This document shows, in pieces, positions 52,379-60,731 of a stretch of DNA of 64,000 bases. How positions within the stretch are numbered: position 1 is the first letter of the stretch; each line of letters starts with the position of its first letter. The position numbers and the translations under genes are program-made. The notes below the pieces were generated by a model, which was given only the letters and a program-made list of their open reading frames with translations, made no database searches and was not told where the DNA came from. Source of the DNA: Desulfobacteraceae bacterium (GTDB lineage: Bacteria > Desulfobacterota > Desulfobacteria > Desulfobacterales > Desulfosalsimonadaceae); the NCBI GenBank assembly GCA_014237465.1, contig JABZFM010000004.1:123727-187726 (forward strand), written 5' to 3'.

Positions 52379-53254
52379 TTATTTCAGTTCAGCAGCGTCG
52401 AGATAATGTCTCAGCTTTTCTTCACCCCCTATTGTAATGATATGAACACCCTGGCAAAGGTCTTTCAAACCTTTTACGATGTCCGCAAACAGTTCTATGC
52501 TGGCTTTATCCTTATCCGGCGCTTTACTTAATTTTTGAATCATCCATTCAGGAACAAGTCCGGATTTCAAATGCCGGTTTAAAAACCTGGCCATACCGGC
52601 TGTGCGCAATATCATGACTTCTGCGATCACCGGCACACCGAACGTATTGGTCCGGCTTAAAAACTTTTCAAAACTGTCCAGATCAAAAATCGGTGTAGTC
52701 AGAAAATAACCGGTGCCGATTTTCGTCATTTCCTCCATCTCCTTCATTTCCAGATCCGGCACGTTTTTTCCCCAAGAAGATTCCACGCCCGAACCCAGAA
52801 GAAAATCTGCTTTGGCCTTGAGTTCCTGACCTTCAACTGTCCGGCCTTCCCGGATATGTTCAAGAACGGAATTGAGCTTGCCGGCATCCACATGAAAAAA
52901 CATCATTTCCTGAAGACTATCCCCGGTAATCCGATAATCTTCGGTAAAAACCAGCAGATTATCAATTCCGGCATCATGGGCGTCTAAAAGGTCTTTCTGG
53001 AGCTGGAGACGATTTTTATCCCGGGTCGTGGTCTGATAGATCGATTCAAACCGGTTTTCCTTTAAAATCTCACAGGTTTTTATGGTATCACCGACAACCC
53101 CCTCGAATTCGCTCTCCGACAGCGATACACCGTCCACCCGGCCCCGGACCAGCTTGAGGTTTTCGACAAGCTCTTCGGGTTCCTGCCCCATGGGCGCCTG
53201 AACTTCGGATGTGACGACAAAATTTTTACGTTTAAGGGCTTCTTTCAGTTTCAT
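52379..53254 (-). CDS. divergent MetF paralog
   Basis: 291 aa, the same TIM-barrel family as the MetF at 44265 but clearly divergent. FVVTSEVQAPMGQEPEEL, GVSLSESEFEGVV, IYQTTTRDKNRLQLQ and LLVFTEDYRITGD replace the usual TCEAAP, VTDHQSS, QMTCRDRNR and CLTGD segments. The flavin-site Asp seems kept (TED). It may be a second methylene-THF reductase, a subunit for another pterin or C1 carrier, or an electron-transfer partner of the complex. It starts the structural genes of the cluster, just after the regulator gene. Confidence 0.78.
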   Translation of the reverse strand: MKLKEALKRKNFVVTSEVQAPMGQEPEELVENLKLVRGRVDGVSLSESEFEGVVGDTIKTCEILKENRFESIYQTTTRDKNRLQLQKDLLDAHDAGIDNLLVFTEDYRITGDSLQEMMFFHVDAGKLNSVLEHIREGRTVEGQELKAKADFLLGSGVESSWGKNVPDLEMKEMEEMTKIGTGYFLTTPIFDLDSFEKFLSRTNTFGVPVIAEVMILRTAGMARFLNRHLKSGLVPEWMIQKLSKAPDKDKASIELFADIVKGLKDLCQGVHIITIGGEEKLRHYLDAAELK

Positions 53255-53292
53255 ACATGCCTCCTTGACAGGTTAGATGCCAGGCCATGAAT

Positions 53293-53862
53293 TTATGATT
53301 CAAGAAGTCGGGCAACTTCAACTTTTAACTGCGAAAGCGGAAGCGGCTTGGAAAAACAGGCATCTGCACCATGTTCTTTCATCTTGTTGAATTTCTCTTC
53401 ATCCAGATATGCTGACAATACGATTATTTTGGTATTTTTCGACTCTTCACTGGATTTAATTTTTTTGCACACCTCATAGCCCTTGATATCCGGCATCATA
53501 ATATCAAGGATTAAAAGATTCGGCTTAAAATGATTCACCTGGAGTCCGGCTTCAAACCCGTCAGACGCGGAAATGACCTCGTAATCGTGCTCATCTTCTT
53601 CCAGCGACTGAACAATTGATTCCACAATAATCGGATCATCATCAACAACCAGTATCCGTTTGCGTGTATCATCTGACACTTCTTCAGGAATCGGCATCCC
53701 CTGTTTTACCATAAAGGACTCAAGGTCTTTTACATTGATCCGCCGATGCCCCCCCGGGGTTTTGTAGGCATTGATATATCCAGCATCGATCCAGTTGATG
53801 ATGGTTTGCGGGGAGACTTTACAGTATTGACTGGCTTTATACACTGTAAAAACATCATCCAT
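53293..53862 (-). CDS. HTH-receiver regulator
   Basis: 189 aa. Start at 53862 (AAGGAG 9 nt upstream). An N-terminal excisionase/MerR-type HTH (DVFTVYKASQYCKVSPQTIINWIDAGYINAYKTPGGHRRI, about 3-43) is joined to a C-terminal response-regulator receiver domain (ILVVDDDPIIVES, LLILDIMMPDIKG with the phospho-Asp, VLSAYLD, FSKPL). The order is inverted compared with usual regulators. No kinase is adjacent, apart from the one at 55680, which has its own NtrC partner. It likely controls the MetF/Nuo cluster it heads. Confidence 0.85.
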   Translation of the reverse strand: MDDVFTVYKASQYCKVSPQTIINWIDAGYINAYKTPGGHRRINVKDLESFMVKQGMPIPEEVSDDTRKRILVVDDDPIIVESIVQSLEEDEHDYEVISASDGFEAGLQVNHFKPNLLILDIMMPDIKGYEVCKKIKSSEESKNTKIIVLSAYLDEEKFNKMKEHGADACFSKPLPLSQLKVEVARLLES

Positions 53863-54086
53863 GATCAAGCGCTCCTTTTTAAGATTAATTTTTTAGTTAT
53901 TATAATAATTGTAGAATTGATACTTTGTCAAGAGAAAAATTTAAATTCGCGTTAAAATATAATTTATATTAAATACAGTGATTTATCTTGCAAGCAGATA
54001 TTGAAGTGAAATTTTTTTTATTTATTTGAGTTATTTTTTAATTTTAAAAGAAAATCAAGGGAAGATTGGATAAATTTTATCCGGAT

Positions 54087-54221
54087 ATTATGCATTCCCA
54101 AAGACCGTGGGAACGAGATTGTAAATAAATTGTAGGTCGGGATTCTTTCCCAACAAATGAGACATGTCAATCGATAGATTTTGGCGATAGACTTTGGCGC
54201 CGGGTAAGAAACCCGGTCTAC
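54087..54221. repeat. paired palindromic repeats
   Basis: ATTCCCAAAGACCGTGGGAA (from 54091) forms one small hairpin. GTAGGTCGGGATTCTTTCCC (54132-54151) and GGGTAAGAAACCCGGTCTAC (54202-54221) are inverted relatives of each other, each with its own short hairpin. This is a BIME-like cluster. It fills the 53863-54291 intergenic stretch, in which no gene is seen. Confidence 0.6.
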
Positions 54222-54291
54222 TCTATAGAAATTATTTTTGGGTACAGCGCCGCATAGCGGCAGCACAAATCTTTTTACGAACCATCACGCC

Positions 54292-55683
54292 CTATTTCCT
54301 GAAAGATTCCGAGGTGATCCCATAACGGCGCATGATTTGTTGCAGCGCCTGTCGTTCCAATCTGCAGGATCGGGCGGCCTGGGTTACATTACCATTGCTG
54401 GCGGCAAGCAATTCACCGATATAATCGGCATTAAACCCCTGCAGCATCTGTTCTTTGGCTTCCTTATAAGGCAATTGCTGAAGCGGTTGACGACTCCGGG
54501 CTTTTCCGGACGACACTTTATTAAAATCAACATCCTCGGGTTTGATTTCATCAGAACCTGAAAATAAAATTCCTTGAATAATTACATTCTCCATTTCACG
54601 GACATTTCCGGTCCATGGCCTCTTTAAAAAAAGGTCCATTAATTCAGGAGACAATCGTTTTACCGGCTTGTTTAATTCAGCCGAATGTTTTTCAAGCAAA
54701 TGATTGGCAATTAAAGGGATATCCTCAGGATGCTCCCTTAGAGGCGGAAGCTCTATAGTCAAGACATTCAATCGGTGATAAAAATCCTCCCGAAATTCAT
54801 TTTTGGAAATTTTGCCGAGCAAATTCTGGTTTGACGAAGTAATGATGCGGACATCTACCCGTATTGATTTGGTGTCACCCAACGGCTTAATCTCTTTTTC
54901 CTGAAATACCCTGAGCAATTTGGTTTGAAAGGTGGGACTGACATCACCGATCTCATCTAAAAATATGGACCCATTGCGGGCCTCCTGAAACAACCCGACC
55001 CTGTTCTGAGTCGCATGGGTAAAAGCTCCTTTTTTGTAACCAAACAGCTCACTCTCAAGAATGCTTTCCGGAACAGAGGGACAGTTTACCGCCACAAACG
55101 GCCCGCGGCTGCGATTACTCAAGGCGTGCACAGCTCTGGCAGTCAAATCTTTTCCCGTTCCTGTTTCACCGGTAATCAGCACGGTGAAATCTGTTTTTGC
55201 CGCAATTCGGATAATTTCATAAACCTTTTTCATGCGGGTGCTTTTTCCCACAAGATCCTGAAACACATGAATATTCAAACATTCTTTCTGAAGCCTTAGA
55301 TTTTCACGCAGCAGAGTACTTCGTTCAAGGGCTTTTTCAAGCCGGAGCACCAGCGCATTATGGTCAAACGGCTTGGTAATAAAATCATAGGCGCCGTTTT
55401 TCATGGCTTCCACCGCCAGATCAATACTGCCGAAGGCCGTCATGATAACGACCGTAATATCCGGCGATTCCCTTTTTATTAGTTCAAGAAGCTCCAGTCC
55501 GTCCATTCCCGGCATTTTGATATCCGCAAGGACCAGATCAAATCGATTGTTTGAAAGCATACTCAGGGCCATTTCCCCTGACGAAGCGGTTTCAACCCGG
55601 TAATCCAGCGCGGGTTCAAGGCTCCGTTTCAGAAGCTGCTGCATATCCATTTCATCATCAACAACCAAAATCGATCCGATCAT
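54292..55683 (-). CDS. NtrC-family sigma-54 response regulator
   Basis: 463 aa: receiver domain (ILVVDDEMD, DLVLADIKMPGMDG with phospho-Asp, MTAFGS, TKPFD), AAA+ domain (Walker A GETGTGKDLTARA, FLDEIGDV), Fis-type HTH (NGNVTQAARSCRLERQALQQIMRRY). The sigma-54 contact loop reads GAFTHA rather than the near-invariant GAFTGA. Its start overlaps the kinase stop by 4 nt. A -24/-12 promoter precedes the first gene of this operon, so positive feedback is likely. Confidence 0.92.
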   Translation of the reverse strand: MIGSILVVDDEMDMQQLLKRSLEPALDYRVETASSGEMALSMLSNNRFDLVLADIKMPGMDGLELLELIKRESPDITVVIMTAFGSIDLAVEAMKNGAYDFITKPFDHNALVLRLEKALERSTLLRENLRLQKECLNIHVFQDLVGKSTRMKKVYEIIRIAAKTDFTVLITGETGTGKDLTARAVHALSNRSRGPFVAVNCPSVPESILESELFGYKKGAFTHATQNRVGLFQEARNGSIFLDEIGDVSPTFQTKLLRVFQEKEIKPLGDTKSIRVDVRIITSSNQNLLGKISKNEFREDFYHRLNVLTIELPPLREHPEDIPLIANHLLEKHSAELNKPVKRLSPELMDLFLKRPWTGNVREMENVIIQGILFSGSDEIKPEDVDFNKVSSGKARSRQPLQQLPYKEAKEQMLQGFNADYIGELLAASNGNVTQAARSCRLERQALQQIMRRYGITSESFRK

Positions 55684-57197
55684 CCGTTATCTCCCCTGTC
55701 TCCGGCATTTGCCGGCAAAACAACTGTAAATGTTGCCCCCTTACCCGGCCTGCTGTCCACGGAAATATGCCCCCCATGATTTTTAATTATACCATAGCTG
55801 ACGGACAAACCCAACCCGGTCCCCTCCCCGGTCGGCTTGGTTGTAAAAAAAGGATCAAAAATACGTGATAGATTTTTCTTTTCAATGCCGTATCCCGTAT
55901 CCGCGACCGTGATGGTAACATCCCGGGTGGTCCTGTTGTACGCTGTTGACAACCGGATCGTTCCCGATTTTCCCACCGCATGAGTTGCGTTCAAAATCAA
56001 ATTCATCAGCACCTGCCTGGTTTTCTTTTCATTCAATAAAAGCGGTGGGGTATTCATATCATAGTCTTTTTCTATTTCGATGTGATACAATTCAGAATGA
56101 TGCTGAATAAAATTCAAGACCTCATCAACGATTTCATGAATCCTGACTGACTCCCTGGCCGTGGGAGAACTCCTGGCCACACTGAGCAGGTCCTCTATGG
56201 TGGACCTGCAATTTTTAACATGTTTTTCAATGGTTTTAAGATCAGCATACCGCTCAGTGCCGACTTTTTCATCTCTTATCAGCATCTGGGCGTACCCGAG
56301 AATAATACCCAAGGGATTGTTTATTGCATGGGCTATTCCCGCTGACAACTGTCCAATGGAAGCCAGTTTTTCCGTCTGGGCCATCTGGTTTTCAATCAGC
56401 CTTCTTTGTTCAATATCCTTTACCAGAAAATGAATGGTATCATCGTCTTCAGACGGACCATTGTCCACACTGCCGCTCACAAGAGACCGCATTTCACTGC
56501 CGTCGCTACGTTTCAAGGCAACTTCATAATTTGAAACAAAACCTTTTTTCACGATTGATGAAATAATTGATTTCCAGTCCGCTTCGCTTGCAAAAAAATC
56601 TTTGAATCTTTTTTGCTTTAAATCCCTGTCCGCATCATTGAATCCAAGCATCTTATATCCGGCAGGATTCATATCCACAATCACGCCCTCTTTTTCAGCA
56701 ACCAGAATCATGTCCCTTGAAACCTCAAAAATACGGCGGTATTTACTTTCAGAAACAGCCAGAGACGCGGTCCGTTCAACGACCCGGTTTTCAAGATTCT
56801 GGCTCAGATATAAAAGCTCCTGGTGCGCCGACTGCAATGCCTGTTTATCTTTTACGACCTGTTGATGAATTTTCCAGATTCTTTCAAAAAAGAGCGTCAC
56901 GGATGCGACAAAAACAAACATAAGTGTATTGACAGCCCCGGTATATGGCCGGATAATGTTCCACATCGATTCACTGCCGGAAAACAAAAAATGCCACTTC
57001 AGGATATGACCGATGGATCGGGACATGGCAAAAGCGATAAATCCGCAGCAAATCCATAAAAGATAGATCCATATCACATTGGATTCATCGCTTTTTTTCA
57101 GCTCAACCACTTTACCCAAACACATAAATGAAAGAATAATCATTAAAATCGAGCCGAGAAGATTGACAAACCAGATGGGTAAAAACGGAAGGGTCAT
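55680..57197 (-). CDS. membrane PAS sensor histidine kinase
   Basis: 505 aa: three N-terminal membrane helices with His in RSIGHILKWH, a coiled linker, PAS domain (about 150-265, SKYRRIFEVSRDMILVAEKEGVIVDMNPAG), HisKA (SIGQLSAGIAHAINNPLGIILGYAQML) and ATPase (NLILNATHAV, VADTGYGIEKKNL, GTGLGLSVSYGII). The phospho-His is followed by Ala where most HisKA kinases have Glu or Asp. It is coupled by 4-nt overlaps to both the upstream membrane protein and the downstream regulator. It probably senses envelope sulfur or redox status (inferred from the exporter in the same operon). Confidence 0.9.
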   Translation of the reverse strand: MTLPFLPIWFVNLLGSILMIILSFMCLGKVVELKKSDESNVIWIYLLWICCGFIAFAMSRSIGHILKWHFLFSGSESMWNIIRPYTGAVNTLMFVFVASVTLFFERIWKIHQQVVKDKQALQSAHQELLYLSQNLENRVVERTASLAVSESKYRRIFEVSRDMILVAEKEGVIVDMNPAGYKMLGFNDADRDLKQKRFKDFFASEADWKSIISSIVKKGFVSNYEVALKRSDGSEMRSLVSGSVDNGPSEDDDTIHFLVKDIEQRRLIENQMAQTEKLASIGQLSAGIAHAINNPLGIILGYAQMLIRDEKVGTERYADLKTIEKHVKNCRSTIEDLLSVARSSPTARESVRIHEIVDEVLNFIQHHSELYHIEIEKDYDMNTPPLLLNEKKTRQVLMNLILNATHAVGKSGTIRLSTAYNRTTRDVTITVADTGYGIEKKNLSRIFDPFFTTKPTGEGTGLGLSVSYGIIKNHGGHISVDSRPGKGATFTVVLPANAGDRGDNG

Positions 57198-57700
57198 TGG
57201 TCTTCACCCCTTGACCGCATAGAGACAGCGGTTTTCGAATGATTTTCCGACACAAGATGCGATAAGCCAAGGTTCAAAAAGAAAAGAGCGGGCACGCAAA
57301 ACAGATAATCCAATTTGGCCAGGTAATAGAATATCTCAAGGGCACGCATCCCGTTTTCCGACTGAATACGAATATGCGTCAGGTCGATAAGACTGACCTG
57401 AATGACACCCAGCTGCTCATCCAAAAGATGCAGAAAAAATACGTCAATATTCCACAGGATAAAAAAGAATGCCATATACTGTATGTACCGCCACCCAGTC
57501 TCTTTAACAAGCTGTCTGCGCCGCAGCCAGTGGATAAAAAATCCCATGGAAATCATAAAAAAGAGATGCGCGACCTGATGAACATATATGCCTTCCGGCA
57601 TGCCGTGTATCTGGGTCGCACAAACAACATCCGGGGAGAAAACCATAGCAGTGGTCAGAAAAAAAAACAGCCGGGAAATTATTTTTTTTATTGGCATCAT
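57194..57700 (-). CDS. membrane protein, possible sensor partner
   Basis: 168 aa with a signal-like first helix (about 1-27) and three or four membrane helices. Several His lie in or near membranes: MPEGIYVHQVAHLFFMISMGFFIHW and VFFLHLLDEQ. The 4-nt overlap with the kinase gene and the clustered His suggest a heme- or metal-binding co-sensor, but no family function is known to me. Confidence 0.55.
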   Translation of the reverse strand: MMPIKKIISRLFFFLTTAMVFSPDVVCATQIHGMPEGIYVHQVAHLFFMISMGFFIHWLRRRQLVKETGWRYIQYMAFFFILWNIDVFFLHLLDEQLGVIQVSLIDLTHIRIQSENGMRALEIFYYLAKLDYLFCVPALFFLNLGLSHLVSENHSKTAVSMRSRGEDQ

Positions 57701-57706
57701 GGCTTT

Positions 57707-58282
57707 TTACCTGTTTATATACTTACCATACAAAAATTCCGCAAAAAACCAGGCAAGGTAGACCAACAGAATGGAGACCACATACCAGAAGACCGCTCCG
57801 ACCAGAACTACTTCGCCGTCATAATTGACGAATTTAAAAATATATGCCTGCCCGAAATTTTTCAGCAGGTTGTCGGACTTGAACGTTTCGTTAACATATG
57901 CCAGCATCAGGAACACCGGGAGATATTTTGTCAGCAGGCTCCCTAACAGCCCCTCGAAAAAAAAATTATAATAAGCACTGTTGAGCCTGGCCTGATCTAT
58001 ATTTTTAGCCAGTGCTTTTCCCTGGTCCGTATCTTTCATGGCCATTGCTTCTTTTCGAAGATCAAACCAGTAATCGAACTCTTTTTTTAATTCAACGTAT
58101 CGTTTTGTTTTATAAATTTTGCTTAAGAATTTTGTCACCGCGACAGTCACAACAACGGCCGCCAGTATCATGACGGACGGGCCCATTGGATTCAGCGGGG
58201 CCAGTATAAAGTCAAGGCCTTTTGCAATATAATGCACAAGCGCCATTAACTTCAGCCATACAATATCTAAACGTGCATCCAT
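57707..58282 (-). CDS. membrane protein, EMC3/DUF106-like layout
   Basis: 191 aa with about three to four membrane helices. A helix (NPMGPSVMILAAVVVTVAVTKFLSKI) followed by a charged helical hairpin (KRYVELKKEFDYWFDLRKEAMAMKD...KALAKNIDQARL) and further helices resembles the layout of EMC3/DUF106 insertases of the YidC superfamily. This is a loose resemblance, not a firm call. It sits between the exporter and the sensor genes, 6 nt from the latter. Confidence 0.5.
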   Translation of the reverse strand: MDARLDIVWLKLMALVHYIAKGLDFILAPLNPMGPSVMILAAVVVTVAVTKFLSKIYKTKRYVELKKEFDYWFDLRKEAMAMKDTDQGKALAKNIDQARLNSAYYNFFFEGLLGSLLTKYLPVFLMLAYVNETFKSDNLLKNFGQAYIFKFVNYDGEVVLVGAVFWYVVSILLVYLAWFFAEFLYGKYINR

Positions 58283-58303
58283 TTTGATCTATCATTAAGT
58301 ATC

Positions 58304-58330
58304 AAGGGGAAGGACGTTGTCCTTCCCCTT
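58304..58330. other. intercistronic hairpin after exporter gene
   Basis: A 12-bp perfect stem (AAGGGGAAGGAC with GTCCTTCCCCTT) and 3-nt loop lie between the exporter stop and the next gene. On the minus (transcribed) strand no T-run follows. It may therefore stabilise the exporter mRNA end or reduce read-through, rather than end the operon. Confidence 0.55.
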
Positions 58331-58368
58331 TTTGTTATATTTGAGAAGTTACTTTCTATTATATCAGA

Positions 58369-60075
58369 TTATATCCAGATTTCAATTTTGAAAAATCGGA
58401 AGAACAGAAAAAACATAGTTACTGCCAGAACAATTTTCAATGTTTTTTCACTGAACATTTTCTGGGCCCGGCTGCCCAGCATCCCGCCGATAAACCCACC
58501 GATAATAATGGAAATCATCAACACCATATCCGGAAGATAGCCGTTGATCAAATAACCAATGAATGACCCGATACTGCTGAAACAGGTTCCGATGAGGGAA
58601 ATCGGCACTGCAACATACATGGGCAGCGCACCCAGTGTGGTCATGGCAGGCACCAGCATAAATCCGCCGCCAATACCAAAACTCCTGGAAACAATACCGA
58701 TGAAAACACCCAAAATCCCGAACAGCAAAGGGTTAATGGTAAACTCTTCTCCCCAGAACTTGAAGCGGTAATCGGTTAATCCGTTTTTTACCGCCTCAAT
58801 TCTTCCCATTTCAACTGATGTGCCACTGGCTTTGGCCTTGGCAACCGCATCATTGAATTTTTGAGTCATGGCTTTAATATTTTTACGTTTTGCCATGACC
58901 TTGGGTGTAAGTTCATAAAGGGTCCGGATGCCCATAATCACCACCAGAATGGCCAGCCACTCCTTATACGTACTTATGGACAAATATTTGGTCACATATT
59001 GCCCCAGCCAGATGGAACCGATAAAGATGCCCACGCCAAATGAAATACCCACCGGCCATGCCACCCGTTTTTCCTTGACGGCATACCGATAGAACGATCC
59101 GAGCGGTGAAAAAAGGGTCAACGCAATATTTGACGGACGTAGCACATTCGCCGCATTAATGCCGATGGGGCCGGCGGTTTGAACAACCATCACTTGGAAG
59201 GCCGACATCAGCAGACCACCTGCGGCGCCGATCATGGAAAAATAAGTGCCCACCAGAATCGCACCAATGATTACCCAGAGGGGATTCATATAGCGCCCCC
59301 CAAGGCTTAACCAGAACCCATTGGATTTAACATTATAGCTTCCTGCTTTTACTTTATTTACATACACATCAAACCCGGTATTCGGCGCTGTATGGCGGAA
59401 TGTCTTAAAAGAGGCTGTAAATTTACCGGTTTTTTTATCCAGCTGAATCGATGTCCCTTTGTCCCAGTAATTCTGTGTCTTATTGTAATCTCCTAAAATG
59501 CTACGCGCATTAATCGTAACCTTGCCAACCTGGGTCTTTTCTTTAACGATGGTCTCAATTCCATACCCACTTTCATGGGCATACCTGAAGAAATCCCATT
59601 CGGCTTTTGTCTTGATGGTTGTCAGCGCGGCTTTTGCTTCTGCATCAAGGGCGTCAAATTTTGCCAGCTTGAACATGGTGGTTTTATAAAGCCCTCTTTT
59701 TCCTTTTTGCGTAAAAAATGACGGCCCGCCGAATTTCTTATCCGTGACTTCCCCAAACTTTTCAGGATTTGATGTCAGCATATAATACAGGGCAGGTATC
59801 GCTGTATCATTGGTGAACCCATTTTTTTCACCATCTTTTTTAAGGTTCTTGACTTCATGCACACCCTTCGTATCTTTGGGTGCAAAGGTTTCCTGAGATG
59901 AAATTGCAATGTAAAGATTCTGACCAGGGTCTATAGCCCCTTCAATGGTCACCACATCGCCGGCTTTGTAATCCGTCGCGGAAACAGTGGCTTGGGTGCT
60001 GCAAAAGCCGGCCCTGGTTGAAATAAAAACCAGTACGATAGATAGTAACATGATTGAAAATAATAATTTTTTCAT
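58369..60075 (-). CDS. TauE/SafE-family sulfite/organosulfur exporter with exported N-domain
   Basis: 568 aa. A signal peptide (ending RAGFC-STQ) and about 230 residues of periplasmic domain (TDKKFGGPSFFTQKGKRGLYKTTMFKLAKFD... then a beta-rich VGKVTINAR...) precede a TauE/SafE membrane region with about eight helices (GAILVGTYFSMIGAAGGLLMSAFQVMVVQTAGP, GIVSRSFGIGGGFMLVPAMTTLGALPMYVAVP). The family moves sulfite, sulfoacetate or similar anions. The soluble domain is an unusual addition and may bind substrate. AAAGGAG precedes ATG 60075. First gene of the sigma-54 operon. Confidence 0.85.
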   Translation of the reverse strand: MKKLLFSIMLLSIVLVFISTRAGFCSTQATVSATDYKAGDVVTIEGAIDPGQNLYIAISSQETFAPKDTKGVHEVKNLKKDGEKNGFTNDTAIPALYYMLTSNPEKFGEVTDKKFGGPSFFTQKGKRGLYKTTMFKLAKFDALDAEAKAALTTIKTKAEWDFFRYAHESGYGIETIVKEKTQVGKVTINARSILGDYNKTQNYWDKGTSIQLDKKTGKFTASFKTFRHTAPNTGFDVYVNKVKAGSYNVKSNGFWLSLGGRYMNPLWVIIGAILVGTYFSMIGAAGGLLMSAFQVMVVQTAGPIGINAANVLRPSNIALTLFSPLGSFYRYAVKEKRVAWPVGISFGVGIFIGSIWLGQYVTKYLSISTYKEWLAILVVIMGIRTLYELTPKVMAKRKNIKAMTQKFNDAVAKAKASGTSVEMGRIEAVKNGLTDYRFKFWGEEFTINPLLFGILGVFIGIVSRSFGIGGGFMLVPAMTTLGALPMYVAVPISLIGTCFSSIGSFIGYLINGYLPDMVLMISIIIGGFIGGMLGSRAQKMFSEKTLKIVLAVTMFFLFFRFFKIEIWI

Positions 60076-60187
60076 TAAATGACTCCTTTGGTTATTTTAT
60101 AAAAAAACATATGAACCCAATGATAACGTTGGCTAATTTGCCTCCTTTCTTTAAAATTAAATAAATATCGGATCGCAATAAAGTCGT

Positions 60188-60203
60188 AGCAATCTATATG
60201 CCA
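60188..60203 (-). promoter_or_regulatory. sigma-54 (-24/-12) promoter of exporter operon
   Basis: On the minus strand TGGCAT-ATAGA-TTGCT: correct spacing and one mismatch in the -24 box, 113 nt before the exporter start. The same operon encodes a sigma-54 response regulator. Confidence 0.75.
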
Positions 60204-60342
60204 CCATCATGACAAAGGCCCGATTTTAGAAAAATTTTTGTGTCATATAAAACTATATCATTTAAAATCAATAGGATATATTAAAACATGTAAAAACAAA
60301 ATTCGTTTAACCATTCTGAAAAGTGTTTGCTGAGGTTGAATA

Positions 60343-60366
60343 TTCTGCAATAAAAAAATTGCGGAA
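60343..60366. promoter_or_regulatory. inverted repeat, enhancer candidate
   Basis: TTCTGCAAT-N6-ATTGCGGAA (one mismatch) lies about 140 bp upstream of the -24 box, the expected place for the response regulator's binding site. The rest of 60076-60445 is AT-rich with no gene. Confidence 0.5.
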
Positions 60367-60445
60367 ATGATGAATTGATTTAATTTTTATGTTATTTTAA
60401 ATAGATATAAAGCAGCAATAAAATTACATCAGTGCAATAAAAATT

Positions 60446-60727
60446 ATGCGTTCTTTTGCTTTCAGGTCCTGCCTTGGAACAAAACTTTTGGGTTGTTTTA
60501 TTTTAAAAACTGCTGATCTCCTTGATATTACGTGCAATTTTGAAATGTTAAGTTTTTTAAAAAGCAAGCCCGGAATTACGTCTACAGTGGTATGGATATT
60601 GCAATTTAAGAATTCCTTTATGGCCCGTGTCTTTCCCTGGCGGAGGGTCTTGTCTGCGGTCAATAAAATCGTGGATTTAACTGTTTCCGGCATTAAAAAC
60701 GGAATAAAAAACATGAAAGGAAACTAA
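60446..60727 (+). CDS. doubtful small ORF (93 codons)
   Basis: An open frame ending 4 nt before the TorD-fusion start, and so placed like an operon mate. It has no ribosome-binding site I can see, and its sequence (basic, four Cys in the first half: MRSFAFRSCLGTKLLGCF...) matches no family known to me. An equally long frame exists on the opposite strand, so this may be chance. Confidence 0.2.
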   Translation: MRSFAFRSCLGTKLLGCFILKTADLLDITCNFEMLSFLKSKPGITSTVVWILQFKNSFMARVFPWRRVLSAVNKIVDLTVSGIKNGIKNMKGN

Positions 60728-60731
60728 AAAA

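Noticed and set aside
60424..60714. 96-codon minus-strand ORF opposite the doubtful plus-strand ORF
   Set aside because: No recognisable motif or ribosome-binding site; the two frames shadow each other.
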